Of a stretch of 64,000 bases of DNA, positions 1 to 11,648 are shown one piece after another. Numbering within the stretch: position 1 is the first letter of the stretch; each line of letters starts with the position of its first letter. A model generated the notes under the pieces. That model saw only the letters and a list, made by a program, of their open reading frames with translations, was not told the DNA's origin and did not search any database. The DNA is taken from positions 29,994,342-30,058,341 of the forward strand of contig NC_063256.1 in assembly GCF_019578655.1 (NCBI RefSeq). Direction: 5' to 3'. The position numbers and the translations under genes are program-made. Source of the stretch: Ricinus communis. Its lineage: Eukaryota > Streptophyta > Magnoliopsida > Malpighiales > Euphorbiaceae.

Positions 1-1811
1 AAGAAGCAATAAAAGAAAGACAATTTTGATATCAGATGGCCAAAATAATAAAAGGTTAGTTAACTCACTTGAATTAGTAGAGAGAGAAGAGTTACAATGT
101 GAGAAATAGTTATGTGGAAGTCATACTTTATAACTGAAGTTTATTCATTAAATAAGTAAAGATAGGTGGTAGGTTATAGTTTAACTTCAGCAAGCCATTT
201 GAGAGGCAAGGCATCATTTAATGCTTTTGCCCTTAAGAAGATACGGGATCTTCCATTTGTCAGAGAACACTTAAAAAATATAGACAACACCATATATGTA
301 ATTTGTCATAAGACACGCATACATAATAACTGAGACATACACAGAAGATGACCAAATAATACACCAAGCATGCAAAGGAACTGCATGCACGGGAAAAAAA
401 AAGGATAAATAACAGTAACAAATTTAATCATTTCATATATTCACACAAACAGGAAAAAATTAATTAATCAACGCTCACCAATCTATACTAATAAAATATA
501 AGAGTAAACATGGAAAACTATTTTAATACGGGCACATAATTTAAAAGAGGGAAGCAAAGTAAGGGGAACAGAAATTAAGAAACATGCATTGAAGGAAAAA
601 TTCTTGTTTATAAAATAGAAAGACATGCAAGACAGAAATTGAAAAAGTATTAGGGGTTGCGTTAAATTACTGGTTGAAGCATCGTTAAATTACCGGTGGG
701 AGCATAGATAAAAAGTGTAGTAGAGTAGAAATCCTAGGTACGTAAAGTATCAAACAGTGGAATAAATCTTTTTTTTACCTAGAAGAAAGTTGTAAAAGGA
801 GACAACTTTTTCTTGATTTTCATTTCACATCTAAATGAAAAAGCCATGAGATTACAAAAAGGAGAAATTTCAGACACCAAACAGAGCAGTAAACGTAGAA
901 AAGGTAAAGGCTTTTTTTTTAAAAAAGTAAAGCGTAGATCTAGGGTTTCTGAAAACAAGAATATGAAACGAGAAATAGCATGCATCAAATACACATTTAA
1001 ATCTAATCATACCTCACAGTAGAAACCAAATCAATTCCCATAAATTGATAGGAAGGTTGTTTTGGGAAAGAAAAAGACAAAAAAGAAACCCTAAAACAGT
1101 GAAAACCCATAAAGAACTTTAAGATACAAGGGGCCCATTTCTCCTCCACCATTCAGACTTATCATATGCCAGATTGATCGAAAATAAAAGCGAAGCACAA
1201 AAGATATCCATATTCCATCAAGCTAAATCATCTTGACCTTAAAACAATATTATGCTGCTGTAAAAGGAAAAAAAAAATCTCAAAATTTTTGTATTTATTC
1301 AAAGCAACAAGTAAGAATTGGAAAGAAAACCAAAAAATAAAAATTGCTATATATATAACTGAAAATGGTGAAAGAAGATCATGCAATACTGTTGCCTATC
1401 GTAAAGATCGTCAACCTTCATTCTCAATGGACATATCCATTACCGAAAAAGTAAAAAAATTTAGAAACTGGAAAAGATTCTAGAAAGCTATGGAAAATGA
1501 ACAAATCTAACTTTTGTTTCTCATATCTAAAGGCAACCCAAGCGTACCTGACTGGAAAACTTTTAAAAGCGTTAAAAAACAATTCAAAGCCATTGTATGC
1601 TTCGAGTAAACTGCAGAATACATAACTATTTTTTTCTAAAAAAAAAGGAGAATGACAAATCATCAGCAAAGATGAAAAGAGGAGATGAAAATAGTGTTTA
1701 GGGTTTTTGGTGCAAATAAAAATAAGGAGGATAGGTGGAAGATGACGAGAGATTGTTGTAGGTGCATGGAATAAATAGTTGAGATAGAAAATTACACTTA
1801 TGTCTCTATGT
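1..1811. other. AT-rich flank, no gene recognised
   Basis: No convincing coding region is visible. The short open frames are rich in Lys/Phe/Ile/Asn and follow A/T runs. A telo-box-like AAACCCTAA lies near 1086-1094, with related AAACCCTA/TAGGGTTT strings near 945 and 1697. These are common in 5' regions of plant genes, so this could be upstream, UTR or intron sequence of a gene beyond the window. That is a guess from composition only. Confidence 0.4.
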
Positions 1812-2961
1812 TGTTCCTTGAAACTAAGAAGGGGGTTGAATTGGTGATTTTAATTTGTGGAATAAAATTGAAATAGACAAATACAAGGGTCACAAACACA
1901 ATGATAAAGAAATAAAATGAGAGTTAGGTTAGAGAATCGACACAAGGAATTTATAGTGGTTCATGAATAATCCTTCTTACGTCCACTTCTCAAGATCTCA
2001 CTTGAATATTTTACTATAATCAAACTTGATTACAAAAACCTTTGGATTTTAGCAAGTTCACCCAACAACTTGGTGTTTTAATAGGATAACACTAAACCTC
2101 TTTCCTTAGCGAATCAATCTCTCACTAAGTCCCTTAACCCTTAAGTTTTAGTGGAAATTATCAACAACCAATTCCTTGTACTTTCTTCTAAACTCACACA
2201 ACAACCCTTTTGATTTTAGTTGAACGAAAAGATTCAATTTAATACACTATACAAAAGAAAGAATTTAGCGTAGAAAGTTGAGTAATAAATTACAAGAGTT
2301 TAGGCACTAAATAATTCACAGATCTATGTTCTATGTCTTTATAAGGGGTATTTATATTCATACCAACTCCAAAAGGATATTATAAATAGCCCATAGCTCA
2401 TTAATTGTAAATCTTGATGCTTTGGCGAGAACTAACTTTCTATATGAAAGCGTCCTCACGCTTTTTGGATAGAGTTGTTGGGACTCCAACGGCTCTAGAC
2501 ATGTCGTATTGCGTTAGTGGTTGTTTGTGTAACAATAACTGACTTAGCATTAATTGTGAACACCGCCTTTTCGTCTGAAAGTGCTATTGCGCTAGAGGTC
2601 ACAAAACCTTTTGCCATATTATGTGTTTCTCTTTGGTTTAAGCGCCCTCGCGCTCTAGACATACCCTCGTGTTTCTAAAAAAGAAGACTCTTAGACTGCC
2701 AGGTGTTTGATGTGGTTAGGGGTCTTTCAAGGAGTCTATACACATAGATGATCAACTTGACCAAATGAAAGGCGCCCTCGCGCTTCCTAGCCTTCATCAT
2801 GCTTTATAGGTTTTTCTAAACCATTCTTGAGAAGCTCAAGACACTTTTGGCAATCCTTGACCTCTTAAAACACTATCATGTAAACACTTAAATAACTAAT
2901 TAGCAACACTCAATTTGGATGTTAAGATTAAGAAAGAGATCAATTGACCCTTAGGTTAACA
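1812..2961 (-). repeat. 3' LTR of the Sirevirus-like element
   Basis: This ~1.15 kb segment begins TGTTCC and ends TTAACA on the plus strand. It aligns with 9617-9949 joined to 21337-22224. Shared blocks include GGTTGAATTGGTGA near the start, the 'caacttaatacacta' type block, and CCCTTAGGTTAACA at the end. It contains several copies of a GC-rich element of the form GCGCCCTCGCGCTT (see findings). Confidence 0.88.
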
Positions 2962-2976
2962 ATCTTCCTCTTTTTT
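2962..2976 (-). other. Polypurine tract of the Sirevirus-like element
   Basis: On the minus strand this reads AAAAAAGAGGAAGAT and abuts the inner edge of the 3' LTR, where the plus-strand DNA primer of an LTR retrotransposon is expected. It confirms the minus orientation. Confidence 0.8.
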
Positions 2977-3532
2977 ATTTTGACAACTAAATTGATTATA
3001 AAGATGAAATTGAGTTAATATAAGTGCAATTGAATGAATAATAAACAAGATCAAGATTAAAAATAAGTACTTCCCCTTAATCTAAGTAGACTTTCAATTT
3101 AAGGACTAAAACACGTCCTTAAAAAAGTTATATACTTAGATGATTTTGTCCCTTTTAATATGATGTTAAATTCATGGTTCTTATTATAAACTTAATTTGT
3201 GACTCTCTCTCTTTTTCTTTGCAATTAATCAATATCTCTTATTTTTATCTTTCCTCTATTTCTTGATCTTTTGTTTAATGAATTCGACATTCCCCATTTA
3301 TTTTTATCTTTAGCAATATGATCTTTATTAGCATTTAAACTAAAAGAGAGAAAAGGATAAGATAAAGAGACATTAAAACAATAAGATAATCAAGAAAAGA
3401 TTGAATCATGAAAAATCTAATTGCATAAATAACAAAAAAAGATACAAGAAAAAGATGTGTGATCAAAACATGAACCTATAAATGAAAAGAAAAGAAGGAA
3501 TTTTTTTTTGAGAAATTAATCATCCTCTTCTT

Positions 3533-4638
3533 TTATTCCACCATAGGAGCCTTACCTTTTGCACCACTACTAGAGCCAAAATGAATAGTAGGTATTCTAA
3601 CCACTTTCTCTTCCTCTTCCCAATCCTCAAGATGACATGGAGGAAGCTTATGAAATTTTTGAATTATCACAAATTTCGCATGCAAATGATGAAGATATTT
3701 CTAAGTTTGTTCCATTTTTTGAGAACTTTTTCTTCAAAAGAAATAGAAGCTTGACCTTTAATGGTTGAAGGATTAGGCTCATTAAGAGTTCTATGATCTT
3801 TCTTGCCCTTTTTCCTATCATCCACATATTCCCAATTAACAGAAATAATTCCCCATCAATTTCTTATTTAGGGCTTAACCGAATAACCTCATAATGCTCA
3901 AAAAAGAGAAGACCTAATGAAATAGGAGCAATAAAAGGAGTTAGCCAGGTTTTGTTTAGATGGGTAAAAAGAAAAGCATCCTTTGGCTGTTGCCAAGATG
4001 GAAGAAATGATCAAGAAAGAACTTGGATGTGAGAATCCTCTTACTGTGGATCATTGTATATAAGAACAAGAGGTCATTTTGAGGAACTTTCTCAATGCCT
4101 TTTCTTCTTGCATGAATGTTGGAGGTCACCATCCTATACATGATCCAATGAGAGTGGGATTTTAGGTCTTTTGAAAGAGTCTTTAGTGTAAGTATCTTTG
4201 ATGGAGATTTGTCTCCAAAATTGAAAAGGAGAAAAAGGGCATTTCAGCAATGTTCTCGATGATGTGCATAGGCCCCCTCTCTTAATACCCAAAGATGGAA
4301 GAAAATTAGGCCTTGAAAGAGTTTGTTTCTCTTAAAAAAATCCTAAATTTTATTCCACAAAAGTCACCATCCCCCTTTTTATTTATCACTAATGAAGAGA
4401 GAAATTCTTTAGGCCTTGAAAATTAGGCCTTTAATCCAATGTTTTCAAGAAGAGAGTACACCTCTTGGTCAATGCCAAGCTTTTTAAGAGTGTCTTCATC
4501 AAAGAGTCGTATGGCTTGGACTTCCTTTCTCTCTATGGTCATAGATTTTATCCTAGCATCATCAACTATGCCTTTCATTCCTTCTTACATAGTATGAGAG
4601 GAGGAGGAACTCCTTGTAACTACTTTTCTTAGCCACAT
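3533..4638 (-). pseudogene. Env-like third ORF of the Sirevirus-like element, broken
   Basis: Reading the minus strand from an ATG at 4638, a run rich in serine leads into EGMKGIVDDARIKS, then LKKLGIDQEVYSLLENIG, then KEFLSSLVINKKGDGDFCG, with in-frame stops between the blocks. The frame ends with KGKAPMVE and a stop at 3533-3535. The blocks have clear codon structure and resemble the extra ORF found downstream of pol in some plant retrotransposons (env-like / ATHILA ORF-1 / 'putative plant transposon protein' families). Family assignment is from memory of the motif style. Position 3' of pol and before the PPT fits an env-like ORF. At least one frameshift is needed because the length is not a multiple of three. 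No intact product is possible. Confidence 0.55.
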
Positions 4639-5335
4639 TGACTTGTAGATGAAGAAGTGAAAAAGATGAGGAATCTTGAGTGAGAAAGAGAAGTTTTATT
4701 GAAAAGGTCGAAAGTATAGGTGATAAAAAATGTGAAAATCCTTTGAATCATGAGTTAAGTAGACTTTTGAGAGGGAGTATAACAGGCAAAAAATAATTAT
4801 ATTTGATTTAAATGATGTTCTAAAAGTAGTTATAACGACTATATTTTTATAATTTTTGAGTAAAAGCGCGAGAGCGCTTGCCAGACACAATTGCATAATT
4901 CAAAACTGTGTCATAGTGGCTATTTAAAGAAAGAACTACAGTCACGCTTTAGAATCGCGAGCATACTTTTAAAGTCATTTTCCAATTTATTATAGATCTA
5001 TAAAGCGTGAGCGTGCTTTTTCACTAATTTTTTAAGAACATGACTTTAAATCTATATAAAGTATGCTTGATCACAAAGTTGATTTTATTGAATATAAAAG
5101 TGCAATACTTAATTTGTCAAAATAGAGAACCATATAGAATCACATTAACAAGTAGAGCATATAAGGCATAGAGTATCAAGCAATTAAAGAAGATTCTATG
5201 CATGGGAAATGATTGTGAGAAAAGAGAAATTAATCTAATGTGCTTCTGTCAATCATTCCTAGCTCTTTTTTAATGAAATTTAATCTTCTCTTATTTAGAG
5301 GTTTTGTAAATACATCGGCAAGTTGATTTGTTGTA
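4639..5335. other. Non-coding spacer between pol and the env-like ORF
   Basis: No protein similarity is recognised here. It holds short GC-rich strings such as AGCGCGAGAGCGCT (4864-4878), a decayed GCTTTAGAATCGCGAGC (4942-4960) and AAAGCGTGAGCGTGCTTT (5002-5019). These look like complements of the GCGCCCTCGCGC motif in the LTRs of the same element. Confidence 0.45.
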
Positions 5336-5784
5336 TCAATAAATTCCAATACAACAATCATCATTTTGCGCATGATCTTTTAAAAAATGATGCATAATAT
5401 CTATATACTTACTTCTAGAGTGTTGAATAGGGTTCTTTGAAAGATTTATAGCTCTAGTGTTGTCATATGTAATGGGAATGTGATCAAGCCCTCTCCATAG
5501 TCTCTTAGTTCTTACTTCATCCATAGAATTTGAGTGCAACAACATCTTGCCACCATATATTCGGTCTCCGCAGTAGAGAGAACAACTAAAACTTATTTCT
5601 TGTTAAACCATGAAACTAAGCATTCACCTAAAAGATGACAAGTTTCGAAAGTACTCTTCCTATCTAAAAGATTTTTCACATAATCGGCATATGAAAATAA
5701 TGTCAAAAGATAAATTCTAGGATACCATAGTTTTAAATGTAATTTACCATGATAATATTTCAAAATTCTTTTGACCGCATTCAA
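5336..5784 (-). pseudogene. Copia RNase H domain, degraded
   Basis: C-terminal ribonuclease H part of the Sirevirus-like Pol, which degrades the RNA strand of the RNA/DNA hybrid. Recognisable blocks are DRKSTFETCHLLG (canonical copia DRKSTSG...C-FLG) and DNTRAINLSKNPIQHSRSKY followed by IDIMHHFLKDH, the usual copia 'DN..AI.L..NP..H.R.KHI.I.YHF.R' signature. The two halves lie in different minus-strand frames, so there is at least one frameshift. It follows the RT domain in the expected order. Confidence 0.85.
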
Positions 5785-6720
5785 ATGAGACTCTTTGGGA
5801 CTTGATTAAATCTAGCACATAGACAAACGTTATACATGATATCAAGTGTAGAGGTGATTAAGTATAAAAGTGAACCGATCATACCTCTATAGAACTTTTC
5901 ATTTGTAATCTTATCTCTCTCATCTTTGTCCAATTTAGTTATGACACCCATGGGTGTTTTGGCTACTTTCCAACCACCCATCTCAAATTTATTTAGAAGT
6001 TCCTCTATGTACTCGGATTAGTTGATAAAGGTTTCATTGATAAAGGTTTCATCCTTGCTTTGCTTAATTTGGAGACCAAGAAAGAATTTGAGCTCTACTA
6101 TCATGCTCATCTTAATTTTCTGGTCATGAACTTAGCAAAATCCTCATAAAGCAATTCATTAGTAGCAGCAAATAGAATGTCATCAACATAAATTTGCACA
6201 ATAAGAATGTTATGTTTGTGCCTTTTTACAAACAAAGTAGTTTTAACTTTTTCTTTTAAAAAATTATTTTCAATAAAAATTGAACTAAGCCTTTCATACT
6301 AAGCTCTAGGAGCTTGTTTCAAATCATATAAGGCTTTAGTTAAAATAAACACATGATTTTAAAATTTGTGACTTTCAAATCTAGAAGGTTGTCAACATAT
6401 ACTTCCTCTTTAATAAAACTATTTAAGGAAGCACTTTTCACATCCATTTGAAATAATTTAAAATTCATGTGAAATGCAAAAGCTAAAAAAATTCTAATGG
6501 CTTCTAATCTAACAACCGAAGCAAAGATTTCGTCATAGTCAATTCCCTCCTCTTGGTTGTAGCCTTTTGCAACCAATCTAGTTTTGTTCCTTATAATGGA
6601 ACCTTGCTCATCTAACTTATTTCTAAGTACCCATTTGCATCCAATAATTTGGTGGTCTTTAGATATAGGAACAAGTTCCATACTTTGTTTATATCAAATT
6701 GGTTGAGTTCATCTTGTATA
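5785..6720 (-). pseudogene. Copia reverse transcriptase domain, degraded
   Basis: Reverse transcriptase of the Sirevirus-like Pol. The minus strand reads [20 protein letters not shown], then [20 protein letters not shown] and [20 protein letters not shown], all classic copia RT blocks. The catalytic YVDD is encoded at 6179-6190. A final block with GMIGSLLYLITSTLDIMYNV lies at 5800-5910. Stops and frameshifts separate the blocks. The [17 protein letters not shown] wording is what I would expect of a Sirevirus. Confidence 0.88.
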
Positions 6721-6823
6721 GTAATCACCCAACTTTCATCAGTTAGAGCCTTATCAATAGTTCTTGGCTCAAATTAAGAAACAAATGCTATATTATTCAT
6801 TTTCACAAATTTAGAACGAGTAC

Positions 6824-8118
6824 TTACACCTTTTGAAAGATGTCCAATGATTTGAGTGGGTGGATGATCCTTCTTGAGATTCCATTCCTTGGGAAGATTT
6901 TCTGACTCCTCAATGGATTGGTTTCCTTGAGTTGCATCATGACTTGGTTGGCTTTCTTGATTATCCTTAGTGAGTTCTTCAATCTCTTTTGATGGATTAT
7001 TAGATTAACTTTGAGCTCCTCAAATGCACCTATAAGATCATTCATACAAATACATTTTCCAAGATCAACCTTACTTGATTCATCAAATACAACATTCATA
7101 GACTCTTCAACTATTAAGGTTAGTTTGTTAAAGACTCTATAAACTTTGCTTGATGTGGAATAGTCTGGGAAGATTCTTATGTCTGTTTTGGAGTTAAGAT
7201 TTTCAAGATTTTTCTTCGTATTTAAAATATAACATTTGTATCCAAATACTCTAAAATATGAGACCTTAGGTTTTCTTCCTTCATAGCTTATAAGATGTTT
7301 TATTAAACAAAGGTCTTTTGAAAAATCTATTTGTAACATAATAACTAATGATAACGGTTTCCACCCAAAGGTAAGAAGGAAGTTTATACTCATTGAGCAT
7401 TGTTCTAGCCATTTCCACTAGAGTATTTTTCTCTTTACAACTCTATTTTGTTGTGGCGTCCTAGGAGATGAAATGTTATGTAAAATACCAATTTCATCAC
7501 AAAGTGATTACTTTTAAATCATTTTTCATGATCACTTCTAATTGAGAAAATCAAATACCTTTTTCCATTTTGAATACGTTTTGTAAAATTTTTAAAAACA
7601 TTAAAGGTTTTATTCTTATGAGCTAGAAAACTAACTCAAGTAAATCTAGAGTAGTCATCAACAATAAGAAATGTATATGACTTTCCTCTCAAACTAGCTA
7701 CTCTAGTTACTCTAAACAAGTCCATATGAAGTAATTGGAATGGTGTAGAAGTACTTATAAGGTTCTTCGACTTGAATGATGATAAGTGTCGTTTTCCCAT
7801 TTGACATGGGTCATACGGTTTGTTCTTGATGACCTTCACTTTAGGAAGTCTACTTGCTAGTTCCTCCTTAGCTAATTTTTGGAGAAGCTCCATACTTGCA
7901 TGTCCAAGTCTTCTATACCATAGCCAAGATTTATCATTAATAGAAACAAAGCACTTGAAGAATTGGTTAGTAACTTTTTGTTGGTCAATTGAATAGGTAT
8001 TGCCACTTATTTCTCTTTTGAGCATTACTTTGTCATCCACTAGGGTATTGACAAAGCATCTATCCGAGTCAAAAGTGACCTTATTACCTTTGTCATACAA
8101 TTGACTTACACTTAACAA
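6824..8118 (-). pseudogene. Copia integrase (GAG-pre-integrase, core and C-terminus), degraded
   Basis: Integrase of the Sirevirus-like element, which inserts cDNA into the genome. At 8118-7636 the frame reads MLSVSQLYDKGNKVTFDSD, then LWYRRLGHASMELLQKLAKE and a zinc-binding end PCQMGKRHLSSFKSKN, then the start of the core, MDLFRVTRVASLRGKS...FLIVDDYSRFT. The canonical catalytic Asp context MDLFGP has become MDLFRV. The second part (7393-6824) carries the C-terminal PKVSYFRVFGYKCYILN block and a low-conservation linker towards RT. The sequence between 7400 and 7630 is frame-disrupted. Confidence 0.85.
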
Positions 8119-8254
8119 ATTATGCTTTAATTCATCAACTAGGAAAATATTACCAATAAAACTTGACTATTCTTACCAATAGAACCAATGCCAATTACCT
8201 TACCCTTGGCATCAATTACCAAATGTGACTTTGCTTCCATCATAGTTTTTCACA

Positions 8255-8325
8255 TTTACAAAGAGGTCCTTATCTCCCGTCATATGCCTTGAACATTTAC
8301 TATCAACATACCAAAGATTTGTGCT
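8255..8325 (-). pseudogene. Copia aspartic protease remnant
   Basis: The minus strand reads WYVDSKCSRHMTGDKDLF, matching the Sirevirus protease signature in which a DSG triad is followed by CSRHMTG. Here the catalytic DSG is DSK, which should abolish activity. It sits between the second zinc knuckle and integrase, as expected. Confidence 0.7.
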
Positions 8326-8361
8326 TGTGGACTTAAGACACACCTATAAAGAAAAATCAAC

Positions 8362-9400
8362 TCACTTAATTTTAGGTACCCAAACAAGGTTGGGTCCTTG
8401 GAGATTAGCCTTGGAAGAGTCATTCAAGAAGAGATGCATCTTTCTTATTTTGCATTTGATGTTTATATGGCCAACCTTCATGCAATAGTGGCAAATGTCC
8501 TTTAGTTTTAAAGAAGAATGAGAATCAGTCTTCTTCACCACTTTTTCTTGAGGTTTAAACCTTAGTTTATTTACCATATTGTTACACATGCATAAGCAAA
8601 GTTTGTTAATTTTTATTTACCTATACATGTATGCATGCTTTATTCCTTTTGGCTTAGCCTTAGAAACTTGGGTGCCTTCCTTTCTTCTTTTGAGTAGGAG
8701 GTCTAGTCTGTGCTTTAGCTTTTGAAGCTCCTTTAAAAGTTCTTTCAATTATTGGTGGTTGAATGGCCTTCATAAAAGTAGTTTCGTTGGATGTTGCAGA
8801 TGTGGATGGGGATGCTCCATTGAATCCAAGTACATGTCTCACAAGGTGTGGTTTTTGAGATACAACTAGTGTATCAAGAGACTCTTTCCCTTTATGAAAC
8901 TTGGAGACTAAACTCCTAAGTTCTTCAACTTCACTTTTCAAAGTGTTATTCTCTTTAAGTAATTCTTCATTTGAAACCTCATTCAATGATTTCCTCAATT
9001 CTTCATTGGAAGTTTTAAGAAAAGTAACTTCTTTCTTTAAAAGCTCAAGTTCTTTTTCTAAGTTGGAGGATTCATTTTTATGAAGATTTAACTCCAATAG
9101 AATGTTTTGTAAAATCTCATCCTCATCATCCACTATATCATCACCAAAAAAATGACTAGATAGACAGGAAGAAGATGAATCACAAGAGTGAGAAGTAGAG
9201 CATACTTATATGAATCCTCAATGTCAGCCATGAAGTAAAGGTTGGCTTCTATCATCTCTATCACTCTCCATATTGGAGGTTTGAGGATGCATTACTCCAA
9301 GTAGCATTCAGGCCTTTATTCTTTTCTTTGTCTCCCTTATTTCTTTTTAGATATTTGGGACAATCCGATTTGATGTGTCCTTACATTCACAATAAGTAAC
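8362..9400 (-). pseudogene. Gag of the Sirevirus-like element, N-terminus missing
   Basis: Structural nucleocapsid protein. From upstream: a damaged first zinc knuckle near 9345-9390 (CEC..HIKSDCPKYLKR, one base short); a long acidic/lysine heptad-like stretch at 9133-8850 (NLEKELELLKKEVTFLKTSN and similar) predicting a coiled coil; a basic tail; then a second knuckle CHYCMKVGHINIKC at 8480-8440, an intact C-x2-C-x4-H-x4-C. Only ~220 bp separate the PBS from the first knuckle, so most of the usual N-terminal Gag is deleted. Knuckle, coiled coil and second knuckle in this order support the Sirevirus assignment. Confidence 0.78.
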
Positions 9401-9600
9401 ATCATCCTTCTTACCCTTGCTTGGTTTTAGCTTTGAGGAAGGCTTCTATTTGGACTCGTATGGTACTGAGGTTTATGAATATGTTGGAAGTTCCAAAAGG
9501 CATAGTCGAATCGATCAAAGTGGGGTTTGAGGTGTTGAGCTCCTTCATTGATTTCCATTTGATCTTTAACTCACACTTAAGCTTGAAAGTGGGTGACAAA

Positions 9601-9612
9601 GCTTTAATACCA
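9601..9612 (-). other. Primer-binding site, initiator tRNA-Met type (mutated)
   Basis: The minus strand reads TGGTATTAAAGC, close to the copia PBS TGGTATCAGAGC complementary to the 3' end of initiator tRNA-Met. It lies four bases from the inner edge of the 5' LTR. Confidence 0.75.
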
Positions 9613-9616
9613 CTTA

Positions 9617-9949
9617 TTATCCTTCAAAACGAAGAAGGAGGGTTGAATTGGTGACTTTAATTCGCAGAATAAAATTGAAGTAGACAAGTACAAGGATCAC
9701 AAATACAATGATAAGGAAATGAAATAAGAGTTAGGGTTAGAGAAATCGACAAAAGAGATTTATAGTGGTCGGGATACGTCCACTTCTCAAGATCACACTT
9801 GAATATTTCACTATAACCAAATTTTATTATAAAACCTTTTCATTTTAGCAAGCTCACCCACAACTTAATGTTTTAATAAGATAACACTAAACTTCTTCCC
9901 TTAGTGAACCAATCTCTAACTAAGTCCCTTAACCCTTGAGTTTTCATGG
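9617..9949 (-). repeat. 5' LTR of the Sirevirus-like element, first part
   Basis: Matches 1812-2160 of the other LTR (GAAGAAGGAGGGTTGAATTG, then the CCACTTCTCAAGATC block) and stops abruptly at the Athila-1 insertion, where AAACT marks the target site. It resumes at 21337. Confidence 0.88.
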
Positions 9950-9954
9950 AAACT
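9950..9954. repeat. Target-site duplication AAACT, left copy (Athila-1)
   Basis: Directly abuts the TG of the left Athila-1 LTR. The same pentamer abuts the CA end of the right LTR at 21332-21336. Confidence 0.92.
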
Positions 9955-11391
9955 TGATGGGCTCTTTATGCAACCTACACCTAAGGCAGTGAACCTACCG
10001 ATGCAGTCTAGCACTAATGGCGAGTATCAAGGTCGTATTTCTCGGGAAAGCGAAAGCCCAGAGTTACTTCTTTGTTCTTTGTTATATTAACCTAAAATGG
10101 ATGATGATAATTTCTAAACTAACTATTAACTACAAGCTAAGTTCTGAGGGAGATGCATGAGTAATTGATAAATGAAATAATCAAGACAAGAAGACAAACC
10201 TAAAGGAAATCTAAACTAGTTGGCAACCGAACAAAAGATAAAGGATCGGTGAGTCTAATTATGCTACCCGTGGATTTACTTAATCAATTCGGTTTCTCTC
10301 TCGAGATAACCGAATTCCTAAACCTAATAACCTAAAGTTGGAATCTCTTCCTAACGATTGATTCTTAAAATAGCATTAAGCTTTAATCCGCCTCTATTAA
10401 GCTTTGTTAATTCTTAATCCGGCTAGTTAATTATCCTTATCTCTAAGCGATTATTAACCAGTTCTTGTTATTCAAAATTCCAATTGCCAAACGGATTTCT
10501 CAATCTCATAAAGCAATCTAAACATCACAATTCACAACGTCTCATGAATAATGCATAATCTTATTAATACTGAAAACAAGAAGAATACAAAACCAACTCA
10601 AACAATCCAACAATATAATATCAAGCCAACATAGTAAAGAAACCCCAATGGATTAAATTAGTCTAGCTAAACATGTTCATGTTTAAAACAATCTAGGAAA
10701 TCAATTACAATGAAAGAATAATGAAAATAAAACATGTACACCCTTTTCTCTCGAATTGGATGAACAACTCCAAATCTGGATCTACACTTTGATTAATCTC
10801 CCAAACTGCCTCTTGAATTGCTTCCACTACGGTTTTGCACTCGGAACCTTGCGATTCCGGGATTCTTACTCCTTGCAACTCTCTTTCGCACTCAATACTG
10901 TGCAGAAACCAAACCAGCCGCTAGGGCTCTATGTCACTCCTTTTTCCTCTCTCTAAAAGAACTCAAAATTGCCCATATACTTGATTTAGCACACCGAGTC
11001 CAGTGATGATTCAAGACGGCCGAGTCCGTGCAAAGGTCAACTGCGGAGTCCACAGGCCGACTCCTTCCAAGCCGTGCCCAAGCCGAGCCACCACAGTCGG
11101 CCGGAGGCCGTGGTGGCTACCAAGTCGCATTGAAATGGCACAATTAGGGATAGCCTCTTAGTAATTCAGCACGAGTCCGTGCTCAACCCTCGGGGTGCTA
11201 GTTCTCACCCAATTTGATGGATTTTGGTCCGTAATCACACGTATTTCCCTCAATTATTGATGGTGTCCTTCGAAAATGACCTGAAACGAGAAAGGAAACA
11301 AAAGACAGGTGATTCTAACATAAAACGGGATAATCATGCATAAAAATGTAAACAATCGGGCATGAAAACATGTGTATTATGATGCTTATCA
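9955..11391 (-). repeat. 3' LTR of Athila-1
   Basis: Begins TGATGGGCTC and ends GATGCTTATCA. Nearly the same as 19881-21331, with the most differences (small indels) in the GC-rich CCGAGTCCGTGC part around 10990-11180. On the minus strand this follows the PPT. Confidence 0.95.
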
Positions 11392-11404
11392 AATTACCCC
11401 ACAC
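11392..11404 (-). other. Polypurine tract of Athila-1
   Basis: The minus strand reads GTGTGGGGTAATT directly against the LTR. The GTGTGGGG form is typical of Athila/Tat elements. Confidence 0.8.
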
Positions 11405-11648
11405 TTAAGCTATTGCTTGTCCTCAAGCAATTAACAACTCACCCCATAAAACTGCAGTTAGCAATTCCTTTCAGTTTATGCCCCTAGTCCACAACAGAGA
11501 GTATTCAACACATCTCAAAGGATACTCAATCATAAATCAAATTACAAATCATTAACAAAGAATGGAAATAATATTAATGCATGAGTAACTTAAATGACAA
11601 CTTAACACAAACATCATGAACCAATGCCTCATAGGGATCACTCAAGTC

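Noticed and set aside
813..1022. Lys-rich open frame on the plus strand near 0.8-1.0 kb
   Set aside because: Composition follows A-runs; no domain, no codon structure, and an overlapping frame on the other strand is equally open.
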